From Marinosulfonomonas sp. (GTDB taxonomy: Bacteria > Pseudomonadota > Alphaproteobacteria > Rhodobacterales > Rhodobacteraceae): 6,966 nucleotides of DNA. Both the position numbers and the translations under genes were made by a program. The stretch covers positions 1 to 6,966 of the forward strand of contig JAHRVD010000200.1 of assembly GCA_019090845.1 (NCBI GenBank), read 5' to 3'. How positions within the stretch are numbered: the first letter of the stretch is position 1; the number at the start of each line of letters is the position of its first letter. Of the stretch, positions 1-6,717 are shown piece by piece. The notes beneath the pieces were generated by a model. That model did not search any database, was not told the origin of the DNA, and was given only the letters and a program-made list of their open reading frames with translations.

Positions 1-430
1 CGTAAGGGGTTTCATGCTGCATGCCCAAAACTGATGGCCGACCGCCAAGATCCCGGCTGCGTAGTGACCGCTGGTCAGAGCCATAGACGATGAGAGCAAC
101 CTCGCAATAGCCCTTTTCCAAGGCCATTGCGGCATGTGCGACATGGGCCTCAAACGCGGACCCGCCGATATTGGTGCCATCAACGAAAATAGGCATGATG
201 CCCAGATATTCGCCCAAAGAAACCGTTGGCAATTGCCCCGGGCCGGGCACGCCCCACATGCCCGCCGTTAGCAGGCCGTCCACGTCCGACAGGCTAAGAC
301 CTGCCTCTTCCAAGGCAGCTTTGGCGACCAGCGCCATATGCCCCAGAACCGAAGCGTTCTTGACAAATTTGCCGTCCGCCAGCGCCGCGTCGGCCACGCC
401 AACGATAACTGGATCACGTCCATTTTTCAT
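1..430 (-). CDS. Thiolase-like protein (SCP-x/Ltp2-type), N-terminal part, runs off left edge
   Basis: Reading leftward from ATG at 430, 143 codons are open to the window edge; about 240 more would be expected for a full thiolase of roughly 390 residues. It begins MKNGRDPVIVGVADAA, then has a stretch typical of thiolase-fold proteins of the SCP-x/lipid-transfer group: EEAGLSLSDVDGLLTAG (residues 41-57), TNIGGSAFEAHVAHAAMALE (86-105) and a core strand ending ALIVYGS (112-118). Family members cleave 3-ketoacyl-CoA or, in the Ltp2 branch, perform retro-aldol cleavage. Aligning N87 and G107 with a classical thiolase places Gly90 where the nucleophilic cysteine (Cys89 of the Zoogloea enzyme) should be, so simple thiolysis is doubtful. 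The start is supported by CAGGAGA about 6 bases upstream. It follows the acyl-CoA dehydrogenase by 34 bases and is probably the last visible gene of the leftward operon. Family assignment is firm; the reaction is inferred. Confidence 0.85.
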   Translation of the reverse strand, partial: MKNGRDPVIVGVADAALADGKFVKNASVLGHMALVAKAALEEAGLSLSDVDGLLTAGMWGVPGPGQLPTVSLGEYLGIMPIFVDGTNIGGSAFEAHVAHAAMALEKGYCEVALIVYGSDQRSLRSRDLGGRPSVLGMQHETPY

Positions 431-464
431 TCGTATCTCCTGAATATTGCGCGGCTAACGGCGT

Positions 465-1604
465 TCAAAGGCGCATTGTTTTGGCAATCAGCGTGCGCTG
501 GATTTGCGATGTGCCGCCACCGATGGTGCTTTGCATACCTTCGCGGAAATACCGCTCCATGTCGGAATCTGGCAGCATCGAGTGTCCGCCAAGAATTTGC
601 ATCCCGTTGCGGGTAACCGTCTGCAGCGTTTCCGAGGCGAACAATTTGGCCATCGAAACCTCGCGCAAACAAGGCGTCTTAGCTGCTGCCATATTGGCCG
701 CGCGATAAGTTAGCAACCGGGCTGCATCGACCTGAGTCTGCATGTCGGCAAGCATATGCTTGATGACCTGAAAGTTGTAAATCGACTGGCCAAACTGTTC
801 CCGGTCATGGGCATAACGCAGCGCGTCGTCCACAGCGGTTTGGGCATTGCCAACGTAAGCGGCGGCAACTGCGACACGTTCCAATTCAAGGTGGTCGGTG
901 ATGATATCCCAACCCTTGTTTTCTTCGCCCATCAGTGCACCGGCAGGAATGCGCGCATCATCCACAAATATCTCGGTCGTGCCGGTGGCGCGCCGTGCCA
1001 TTGTCGGCAGCTTGCGGATATCCAGACCCTCAGTGTCATTGGGGATCAGAAACACAGACAGGCCTTTGTGTTTGGGTGCATCCGGATCCGTGCGGGTCAG
1101 CATTGCGAGCACCGCATTGTCCGCCGCACCGCCCGAACACCACAATTTCTGGCCGTTCACGACCCATTCATCCCCGTCACGCTTAGCCCGCGTTTTGGTC
1201 GAGGCCGCATCCGAACCCGCACCTGGTTCAGAGATCGAGATCGAGAACCTGATATCGCCGTTAAGGAAAGGCGCGATATAGCGTTCTTTCTGTTCGTCGG
1301 TGCCGAATTTTTCGATGTTCATCGCAGTAAAAGTGGCAACCATGATGCCGGTCGCAAAGTCAAAGCCGAACTTTGACAGCCCCTCACACATCAGGGCGTA
1401 ATCCATGATGTCACCACCAAGACCACCGTTTTCCTCGGAAAACAGAATGCCCAGCCAGCCTTCTTTGGCGACTTTGTCGTAGGCTTCGTAAGGGTAGGCG
1501 CGATCAATATCGCATTTGCGGATGTATTCACGGCCGATTTGGTCATCGACGAACCGGTTTACGGTCTCGCGCCACATTTCCTGTTCTGGTGTCAAAAAGT
1601 TCAT
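465..1604 (-). CDS. Acyl-CoA dehydrogenase (FAD-dependent), isovaleryl-CoA-dehydrogenase-like active site
   Basis: The complete 379-residue product has the usual length of a soluble four-domain acyl-CoA dehydrogenase, which inserts an alpha-beta double bond into an acyl-CoA and passes electrons to electron-transfer flavoprotein. Domain order is helical N-terminus (about 1-120), beta domain (about 120-230) and C-terminal helical bundle (230-379). Visible motifs are SISISEPGAGSDAAS (121-135, substrate/FAD loop), WVVNGQKLWCSGG (147-159), DREQFGQSI (267-275) and QILGGHSML (336-344). The C-terminal glutamate of the medium/short-chain enzymes (YEGTSQIQR type) is replaced, because the segment reads IGGGTSQIQR (361-370) with Gly at that place. 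Instead Glu242 in LELERVAVAA matches the base of isovaleryl- and long-chain acyl-CoA dehydrogenases. The ATG overlaps the stop of the preceding MaoC gene by 4 bases (ATGA) and has an AAGGAGAA ribosome site, so translational coupling is likely. Chain length and branching of the substrate are unknown. Confidence 0.95.
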   Translation of the reverse strand: MNFLTPEQEMWRETVNRFVDDQIGREYIRKCDIDRAYPYEAYDKVAKEGWLGILFSEENGGLGGDIMDYALMCEGLSKFGFDFATGIMVATFTAMNIEKFGTDEQKERYIAPFLNGDIRFSISISEPGAGSDAASTKTRAKRDGDEWVVNGQKLWCSGGAADNAVLAMLTRTDPDAPKHKGLSVFLIPNDTEGLDIRKLPTMARRATGTTEIFVDDARIPAGALMGEENKGWDIITDHLELERVAVAAAYVGNAQTAVDDALRYAHDREQFGQSIYNFQVIKHMLADMQTQVDAARLLTYRAANMAAAKTPCLREVSMAKLFASETLQTVTRNGMQILGGHSMLPDSDMERYFREGMQSTIGGGTSQIQRTLIAKTMRL

Positions 1605-2101
1605 TTCGAATTCTCCTTTTCGGTGTCGCGTGCTGCCCGGACTTTGTCTGGTTCACCCGGATGGTCCAGCCGTTCTTTGCGGATCAGCAGGCTAAATTCA
1701 CAACGCAGCGTTGTTTCATCGCGCTGGTTGATAGCTTCCAGTTTAGACGTCACCACGCCGTGCTTTTCGTCGTGGTCCTTAAGATTGATAATCTCAACCC
1801 GCGCCCAAACCGTATCGTTGATGAAAGTAGGGCGCAGAAAACGCAGCTTATCGCAGCCATAAAAGGCCGCCAGTATCGAGCTGTCAAAAGGGATCATCGC
1901 GTTGACAACGGAAAACACCAAGCTGCCCTGCACCAGACGCTGTTTATAAAGCGAATGCTCGGCGTGCTCGATGTTTGAATGCAATTCCAGCCAGTTGCCG
2001 GTCAGCATGCAGAAATTCACTACATCGCTTTCGGTCATTGTTCGGCCGATGGATACACCCACCTGACCGATTTCCAGCTCTCCAAATGGTTTTTGGATCA
2101 T
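1601..2101 (-). CDS. MaoC-like acyl dehydratase homologue, single hot-dog domain, altered active site
   Basis: The 166-residue protein is the size of one hot-dog domain, as in FAS1-type/MaoC N-terminal dehydratases. Enzymes of this fold add water across the double bond of 2-enoyl-CoA or the reverse, usually as dimers. The hydratase signature (normally TGDxNPxH followed by a conserved Gly-rich turn) is recognisable as MLTGNWLELHSN (32-43) and RLVQGSLVFSVV (55-66). A later strand, CDKLRFLRPTFINDTVWARV (83-102), is the usual C-terminal part of the domain. His41 of the catalytic pair is present, but the catalytic Asp is Asn36. It may therefore be a low-activity enzyme or the structural half of a heterodimer, as MaoC-like halves can be in steroid degradation. 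The charged tail (about 142-166) has no assigned role. It starts 11 bases after the synthetase beta subunit, with AAGGAAA overlapping that gene's stop region, and its stop overlaps the dehydrogenase start. Fold assignment is firm; activity is open. Confidence 0.85.
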   Translation of the reverse strand: MIQKPFGELEIGQVGVSIGRTMTESDVVNFCMLTGNWLELHSNIEHAEHSLYKQRLVQGSLVFSVVNAMIPFDSSILAAFYGCDKLRFLRPTFINDTVWARVEIINLKDHDEKHGVVTSKLEAINQRDETTLRCEFSLLIRKERLDHPGEPDKVRAARDTEKENSK

Positions 2102-2112
2102 GTTATTTCCTT

Positions 2113-2769
2113 TCAGGTTTTTGCGTCTTCACGCAGAATAATCAGCGCATCGGCAGCGACCAGACCGGCCCCGTCAGCGCGCACCATTACCGGGTTGATT
2201 TCGATTTCTGAAATTAGGTCCGAATGCGCCGCGAAGAATACGGAAACCTTCGATATCAGATCGGCCAGTGCCGCGCTGTGGGCTGCCGGAGCACCACGCA
2301 TCCCCGCCAGCAACTTGGCGCCAGCGCCTGTGCCAAGCATTTGCGCCGCCGTGCCGGGTGTCGCCGGTGCCAGACGAATTTCGCCCGCATCGAGCAATTC
2401 GACCAGAACACCGCCCGGTCCGGCCAACACAATGGCGCCGAAAGTTGCGTCGATCTTGCAACCAACAATCCACTCTACGACCGAATTTTTTTCCATCGCT
2501 TCAACCAAAGCCACACCGTCCGGTATTTTCGCCGACATTTCGGCGGCAATGGCCGGTGCATCCTGCGGTGAAACGTTCAATTTTACCAGACCGTGATCGG
2601 ATTTATGCGGATAGTCATCGTGGCAAAGTTTGACAACCAGCGGTCCGTTTGCCGGGTCGCGTTCCGGCACCGGAATACCCATATCGCCCATCAGCGCTTT
2701 TGCGTCGGCCTCATGCACGACCTTGCGGCCTGCGTTTACCCAGCTTTGTAATGTGTCACGAGCACTCAT
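2113..2769 (-). CDS. ADP-forming acyl-CoA synthetase (acetate-CoA ligase type), ATP-grasp beta subunit
   Basis: The 218-residue protein is an ATP-grasp domain of the kind found in the beta subunit, or C-terminal half, of ADP-forming acetyl/acyl-CoA synthetases. These make acyl-CoA from acid, CoA and ATP through acyl phosphate and phosphohistidine intermediates. Recognisable blocks are VVKLCHDDYPHKSDHGLVKL (45-64), with His55 in the conserved HKSD motif that in archaeal homologues is a second phosphorylated histidine; EWIVGCKIDATFGAIVLAGP (99-118), continuing into GGVLVELL; and EIEINPVMV (188-196), the metal/ATP-binding block. The length fits a free-standing ATP-grasp subunit. Its ATG overlaps the alpha subunit stop by 4 bases (ATGA) and has an AGGAGA ribosome site, which fits stoichiometric co-production. 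The acid used cannot be read from the sequence; acetate, propionate, branched and aromatic acids are all known for the family. Confidence 0.9.
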   Translation of the reverse strand: MSARDTLQSWVNAGRKVVHEADAKALMGDMGIPVPERDPANGPLVVKLCHDDYPHKSDHGLVKLNVSPQDAPAIAAEMSAKIPDGVALVEAMEKNSVVEWIVGCKIDATFGAIVLAGPGGVLVELLDAGEIRLAPATPGTAAQMLGTGAGAKLLAGMRGAPAAHSAALADLISKVSVFFAAHSDLISEIEINPVMVRADGAGLVAADALIILREDAKT

Positions 2770-4178
2770 TGGACTTCTCCTGCACCGCGCAACGCCGCAA
2801 GACCAGAAGCCGCCCGCGCTGGTGAATCATAAAGCGGCACACCGTTTTCGCGGAATGCATCACCCGACGCCGCGCTGCGGGACGCCCCTGTCCATATTAT
2901 CAGGACCGGCTTGTTTGTCTTTTTGTAAGCCTCGGCCAGCGCCTCGACGAACGTCTGGTTTGGAACGAATGTGATAATAGCGATCGCGATGTCGATGCCC
3001 GGATCGTCACAAACGGCCTCTAGGCAACGGCCAACATACGATGGGTTGGCCAGAACGACACCCGTCAGGTCAACCGGATTGGTGACCGAACCATAATAGG
3101 GCACGTATTCGGACAAAGCCTTTTGGGTTTTGTCCGCCAACACCGGCACTTCAAACCCTTCAGTTTCGGCCATGTCGGTCATTTCAACGCCTAAACCGCC
3201 GGTCACGGAAATGATCGCAACGCGCCGACCGGCAGGCTTGCGCCCGGTGGCCAATGCAATTGTCGCGTCCACCGCACTAACAGAATCGCGCGCCCGGATT
3301 ACCCCGACTTCGCGAAAAATCGAGCTTACAACCCGATCATCCCCGGCCATCGCCCCTGTGTGGGACTGTACCGCGCGGGTGCCAGCACCACTGCGCCCGC
3401 CTTTGACAACAACGACCTGTTTTCCCGCATCAGTCAGCTTTTTGGCCACTTCAGCAAAACGACGCCCGTCGCGCAGTTCCTCAAGGTAACAAAGGATAAC
3501 GCGGGTCACCGGATCAGCGCCGAAATACTCCATCAGATCAGCGGCCGTAATGTCGGTTTCATTGCCGCTGGATACAATCGCGCTAAGGCCGACGCCGCGT
3601 TCGCCTAACCGCAAGGCCATCAAACCGGCCAACGCACCAGACTGCGAGATCATCGCCACAGGGCCGTCATCAAGCCCGTCAAACATCGGACTGAAAGTCA
3701 GTTGCAAATCAGAACGTGGACGCACGACGCCCTCGCAGTTTGGCCCGATCAGGCGAAACGGCGCGGTTTTCAAAATTTGCTGCAACCGCGCTTCGTTTTC
3801 GGACCCGTCTTCACCTGCTTCGTTAAAGCCGGATGTGACGCCAACCACCACCTTGACGCCAATTCTGGCGCATTCTTCCAAGGCATCCAGCGCAATATTG
3901 ACCGGCGTCGACAACACGGCCACATCGACCGGCTCGTCAATTTCACTTAGTGATTTTGCGACTTTCAGCCCTTCGATTTCGCCGCCCGAAGGGTTCACCG
4001 GAATAATCTTGCCCCGGTAGTTGTTTTTTTTCAGCAGTTCCAGAACGGCCTGACCCAGTTTGCCCTTGGTGCGCGAGGCACCGACAACGGCGATATTTTC
4101 CGGGTCGAAAAGCGTTTGCAGCGCGTCGTCAAGCGACGGGCGCGCCGATTCGGTTGCATTCAATGGTGTTTTTGTCAT
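2766..4178 (-). CDS. ADP-forming acyl-CoA synthetase (acetate-CoA ligase type), CoA-binding alpha subunit
   Basis: With the start at 4178 the product has 470 residues. Domains in order are: a CoA-binding Rossmann domain (about 20-120) with IAVVGASRTKGKLG (29-42) and IGPNCEGV (144-151); a succinyl-CoA-ligase-like domain (about 170-310) with ISQSGALAGLMALR (177-190), SSGNETDITAADL (203-215) and QSHTGAMAGDD (271-281), in which His273 is the expected phosphohistidine; and a third flavodoxin-like domain (about 318-465) with TNPVDLTG (366-373). With the adjacent beta subunit it would form the complete enzyme, which many bacteria carry as one fused chain of about 700 residues. The reading frame stays open 27 codons upstream to 4259, but that extension has no domain similarity and lies in the promoter region. 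The ATG at 4178 has a strong GGAGGAGG site and is preferred. It is the first gene of the leftward operon. Confidence 0.92.
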   Translation of the reverse strand: MTKTPLNATESARPSLDDALQTLFDPENIAVVGASRTKGKLGQAVLELLKKNNYRGKIIPVNPSGGEIEGLKVAKSLSEIDEPVDVAVLSTPVNIALDALEECARIGVKVVVGVTSGFNEAGEDGSENEARLQQILKTAPFRLIGPNCEGVVRPRSDLQLTFSPMFDGLDDGPVAMISQSGALAGLMALRLGERGVGLSAIVSSGNETDITAADLMEYFGADPVTRVILCYLEELRDGRRFAEVAKKLTDAGKQVVVVKGGRSGAGTRAVQSHTGAMAGDDRVVSSIFREVGVIRARDSVSAVDATIALATGRKPAGRRVAIISVTGGLGVEMTDMAETEGFEVPVLADKTQKALSEYVPYYGSVTNPVDLTGVVLANPSYVGRCLEAVCDDPGIDIAIAIITFVPNQTFVEALAEAYKKTNKPVLIIWTGASRSAASGDAFRENGVPLYDSPARAASGLAALRGAGEVQ

Positions 4179-4184
4179 TTTGAT

Positions 4185-4192
4185 CCTCCTCC
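4185..4192 (-). promoter_or_regulatory. Ribosome binding site fixing the alpha-subunit start
   Basis: On the minus strand the sequence is GGAGGAGG, six bases upstream of the ATG at 4178. It is a near-perfect anti-16S match and decides between this start and the in-frame ATG at 4259, which has no comparable site and would add 27 residues unrelated to the family. Confidence 0.8.
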
Positions 4193-4227
4193 GCGGAATC
4201 GCAAAAATCCCAGCGGGCTGTTGAATC

Positions 4228-4241
4228 CTAACAATCGTTAG
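4228..4241. promoter_or_regulatory. Candidate operator: 14-base imperfect palindrome
   Basis: CTAACAATCGTTAG has perfect 5-base arms (CTAAC/GTTAG) and matches its own reverse complement at 12 of 14 positions. It sits in the middle of the divergent promoter region, overlapping the likely minus-strand -10. Size and symmetry suit a dimeric repressor such as a TetR- or GntR-family regulator, both common controllers of acyl-CoA genes. Just to its right are the perfect palindrome GCAATTGC (4245-4252) and an outer inverted pair, TTGAAT (4221-4226) and ATTCAA (4254-4259). No regulator gene is in the window, so the binding protein is unknown. Confidence 0.4.
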
Positions 4242-4300
4242 AAAGCAATTGCAATTCAATTCGCGGCACTGTCGGATGACGAATACGCATGTGATATTTT

Positions 4301-4305
4301 GGAGG
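4301..4305 (+). promoter_or_regulatory. Ribosome binding site for the GTG start of the CoA-transferase
   Basis: GGAGG lies seven bases before the GTG at 4313. It supports this non-ATG start over any later ATG. The N-terminal residues that follow (HDVNVIEMGHVIAAP) are the conserved opening of family III CoA-transferases and would be lost with a downstream start. Confidence 0.8.
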
Positions 4306-4312
4306 ATAAAAA

Positions 4313-5548
4313 GTGCAAAAGGACAATGGTCCGCTTCACGATGTGAACGTGATTGAGATGGGGCACGTGATTGCAGCGCCTATGTGTGGGGCGATTCTTT
4401 CTGATTTTGGCGCCAATGTCGTTAAAATAGAGCGCCCCGGCGAAGGCGACATGCTGCGACAACTCGGCGCCAAAACCGATGATGGCATCGGTGCGTGGTG
4501 GAAAACGCTTGCGCGCAACAAGCAATTGCTGGCGCTAGACTGGAAGTCCAGTGAGGGGCAGGCGGTTCTGCGCAAACTGGTTGAACGCTCGCAGATTTTG
4601 ATCGAGAATTTTCGCCCCGGTGTTATCGAGCGCGCCGGCATTGGCCCTGACGTCTTGCATGAATGGAACCCCGATTTGGTGATCATCCGGATTTCTGGCT
4701 ATGGGCAAACCGGGCCCAGCAAAAAGTTGCCAGGATTTGGCCGTGCCGGTGAAGCCATGAGCGGGCTGGCCCATATGACCGGGTTTGCCGATGGAGCACC
4801 AATGCATCCGGGCTTTCCTGTTGCCGATTCCACCACCGGCATTACGGCCGCCTATGGTGCGATGGTTGCGATGCATGCGATCACGTCGGGCCATTCACGC
4901 GGGCAGGTTGTCGATCTGGCAATCTACGAACCGCTGCTGCGTTTGATCGATTACCACGTCCCAACCCGCACCGGGGCCGGTATCTCGGTTGATCGCAATG
5001 GGTTACGTCAACCGATGTCCTTCGTGCCCGGCGGCGTTTTTGAGGCCCGCGACGGCAAGTGGATCACCGTCAGTTCCGGCAATGCCGAAACGGCCCGCCG
5101 TCTGTTGGCAGCAGCCGGGGGCGATGAATGGGCGAATGAGCCGCAATTCAAGACCTTGAGTGGGTTTGCTGAACATATGGATGACATCACCGACCGGCTG
5201 ACATCGTTCATCAAAAAACATGACTCGGCCTATGTGATTGAGCATTTCCAGCGCCACGATGCGGTGGCCGCACTGGTCTATAATACGGACGATATTCTGG
5301 CCGATCCCCAGGTCGCGGCGCGCGGCAATATCGTTGGCGTTGAAGGTGACAACACCCGCGTTGTCGGGCCGGTTCCCAAACTGGACGCGACGCCGGGCAA
5401 GCTGCGCTGGCTGGGGCGCGCCAAAGTCGGGCAGGACAGCAAAGAAGTGTTGCAGGATTTGGGCTTTGATCCAGCCGAAATTGAAAAACTGACAAGCGAG
5501 GGTGTCGTTGCCCTACCCGAGATTTCGAATACCAAGGAGACATCATGA
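4313..5548 (+). CDS. Family III CoA-transferase (CaiB/BaiF type)
   Basis: The 411-residue product has the usual length of a family III CoA-transferase, which moves CoA between an acyl-CoA and a free carboxylic acid without ATP and typically works as an interlocked dimer in the cytoplasm. Family blocks include VIEMGHVIAAPMCGAILSDF (13-32), VVKIERPGEGD (36-46), ILIENFRPGVIERAGIG (95-111), VIIRISGYGQTGP (123-135) and FPVADSTTG (168-176). Asp172 aligns with the catalytic aspartate (Asp169) of formyl-CoA transferase. GHSRGQVVDLAIYEPLL (193-209) and GVFEARDGKWITVSSG (241-256) follow. Translation starts at GTG, with GGAGG upstream. It is the first gene of the rightward operon, and its stop overlaps the next start by 4 bases. 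Paired with the divergent ATP-dependent synthetase, it gives the locus two ways to charge an acid with CoA. Some members are lyases or epimerases rather than transferases, so the exact reaction and acid are unknown. Confidence 0.92.
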   Translation: MQKDNGPLHDVNVIEMGHVIAAPMCGAILSDFGANVVKIERPGEGDMLRQLGAKTDDGIGAWWKTLARNKQLLALDWKSSEGQAVLRKLVERSQILIENFRPGVIERAGIGPDVLHEWNPDLVIIRISGYGQTGPSKKLPGFGRAGEAMSGLAHMTGFADGAPMHPGFPVADSTTGITAAYGAMVAMHAITSGHSRGQVVDLAIYEPLLRLIDYHVPTRTGAGISVDRNGLRQPMSFVPGGVFEARDGKWITVSSGNAETARRLLAAAGGDEWANEPQFKTLSGFAEHMDDITDRLTSFIKKHDSAYVIEHFQRHDAVAALVYNTDDILADPQVAARGNIVGVEGDNTRVVGPVPKLDATPGKLRWLGRAKVGQDSKEVLQDLGFDPAEIEKLTSEGVVALPEISNTKETS

Positions 5549-6711
5549 CCTACCAAATGACCCAAGAGCAAACCCATATCCGCGAAGCCATTTTTCGGGT
5601 TTGCGAACAGTTTGACGATGAATTCTGGCTAAAGCGCGACCGCGAGGGCGGCTTTCCCCATGAAATCCATCAGGCGATGGCCAAGGATGGCTGGCTGGGA
5701 ATTGCAATGCCCGAAGAATACGGAGGCGCCGGTCTGGGAATTACAGAAGCGGCGATTATGATGCAGGCAATCGCTGAGTCCGGCGGTGGCAACAGTGCAG
5801 CCTCGGCTATTCACATGAATATTTTCGGCCTGAACCCGGTAGTGAAATTCGGCACCCACGCGCAAAAAGAACGTATTCTGCCGCCCCTGATGCGGGGCGA
5901 AGAGAAGGCTTGTTTTGGCGTAACCGAACCAACAACGGGCCTTGATACCACCAAGCTAAAGACCAAAGCCGTCAAACAGGGCAACCGCTATATCGTGCAT
6001 GGGCAAAAGGTGTGGATTTCCACCGCTCAGGTGGCGGATCGGGTTTTGCTTTTGGCGCGCACGACTGCCATCGAGGACGTCAAAAAGCCAACCGAGGGTC
6101 TAAGCCTTTTCTACACCAAGCTCGATCGCGACTATATTGAGGTCCGAGAGATCGAAAAGATGGGCCGCAAATGCGTTGATTCAAACGAGCTGTTTATCGA
6201 CGGGCTGCCAATTCCCGAAGAAGATCTTATTGGCGAAGAAGGGCAGGGGTTCCGCCAGATTTTGCATGGCCTGAACCCGGAACGGGTGCTGGTCGCCGCA
6301 GAGGCCGTCGGCATCGGGCGAAATGCGTTGAAGCGCGCCGCAGCCTATGCCGGTGAGCGTGTGGTTTTTGGCCGTCCAATCGGTCAGAACCAAGGTGTGC
6401 AGCATCCGCTTGCCCAATCCTGGGCCGAGCTTGAGGCCGCCAATCTGATGGCGATGCACGGGGGTGCGCTATATGATGCGGGCAAGCCTTGTGGAAACGA
6501 GGCCAACGCCGCCAAATATCTGGCCGCAGAAGCCGCCGTCAAAGCCACACAGACCGCGCAGCTAACTTTTGGCGGATTTGGTTATGCCAAGGAATACCAC
6601 GTCGAACGGCTGGTGCGCGAGGCAATCCTGTTCCGCATTGCACCGGTTACGCCGCAATTGGTCTTATCGTTCATTGCCGAACATGCGCTTGGCTTGCCCA
6701 AGTCGTATTAA
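5545..6711 (+). CDS. Acyl-CoA dehydrogenase (FAD-dependent), second copy, divergent C-terminus
   Basis: The complete 388-residue product has the acyl-CoA dehydrogenase fold: N-terminal helices (1-120) with DGWLGIAMPEEYGGAGLG (48-65), beta domain with ACFGVTEPTTGLDTTKLKTK (122-141) and HGQKVWIST (152-160), then the C-terminal bundle with VVFGRPIGQNQGVQHPLA (273-290) and GGFGYAKEYHVERLVREA (343-360). Glu246 in NPERVLVAA matches the catalytic base of isovaleryl/long-chain enzymes. The usual C-terminal YEGTSEIQR block is absent and reads RIAPVTPQLVLSFIAEHALG (364-383), a variant I recognise from proteobacterial dehydrogenases. It differs clearly from the dehydrogenase at 465-1604 and is not a recent duplicate. 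The ATG overlaps the transferase stop (ATGA), with AAGGAGA just upstream. It is the last gene before the terminator and presumably oxidises the acyl-CoA made by its operon partner. Confidence 0.95.
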   Translation: MTYQMTQEQTHIREAIFRVCEQFDDEFWLKRDREGGFPHEIHQAMAKDGWLGIAMPEEYGGAGLGITEAAIMMQAIAESGGGNSAASAIHMNIFGLNPVVKFGTHAQKERILPPLMRGEEKACFGVTEPTTGLDTTKLKTKAVKQGNRYIVHGQKVWISTAQVADRVLLLARTTAIEDVKKPTEGLSLFYTKLDRDYIEVREIEKMGRKCVDSNELFIDGLPIPEEDLIGEEGQGFRQILHGLNPERVLVAAEAVGIGRNALKRAAAYAGERVVFGRPIGQNQGVQHPLAQSWAELEAANLMAMHGGALYDAGKPCGNEANAAKYLAAEAAVKATQTAQLTFGGFGYAKEYHVERLVREAILFRIAPVTPQLVLSFIAEHALGLPKSY

Positions 6712-6717
6712 ACAAAA

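Larger units (their letters stand above)
4179..4312. promoter_or_regulatory. Divergent promoter region between the two acyl-CoA operons
   Basis: This 134-base gap must hold the promoters of both operons, since the alpha subunit and the CoA-transferase are transcribed away from each other. Its middle (about 4220-4260) is AT-rich compared with the flanking genes and carries several symmetric elements. TTGCAA at 4249-4254 reads the same on both strands and could act as a -35 box in either direction. On the minus strand it lies 18 bases from TAGGAT, a fair -10. No clear -10 could be settled for the plus strand. Exact promoters are guesses. Confidence 0.55.

Noticed and set aside
756..1376. A 206-codon open frame on the plus strand
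   Set aside because: It lies wholly antisense to the acyl-CoA dehydrogenase, has no family motif, and is explained by GC-biased third codon positions.
1979..2596. A 205-codon open frame on the plus strand
   Set aside because: It runs antisense across the MaoC and synthetase beta genes, both of which carry clear motifs; its translation is low-complexity Ala/Ser/Thr/Pro text without recognisable domains.
4179..4259. 27-codon N-terminal extension of the synthetase alpha subunit
   Set aside because: The extension shows no relation to the family, occupies the promoter and palindrome region, and the ATG at 4178 has the strong ribosome site.
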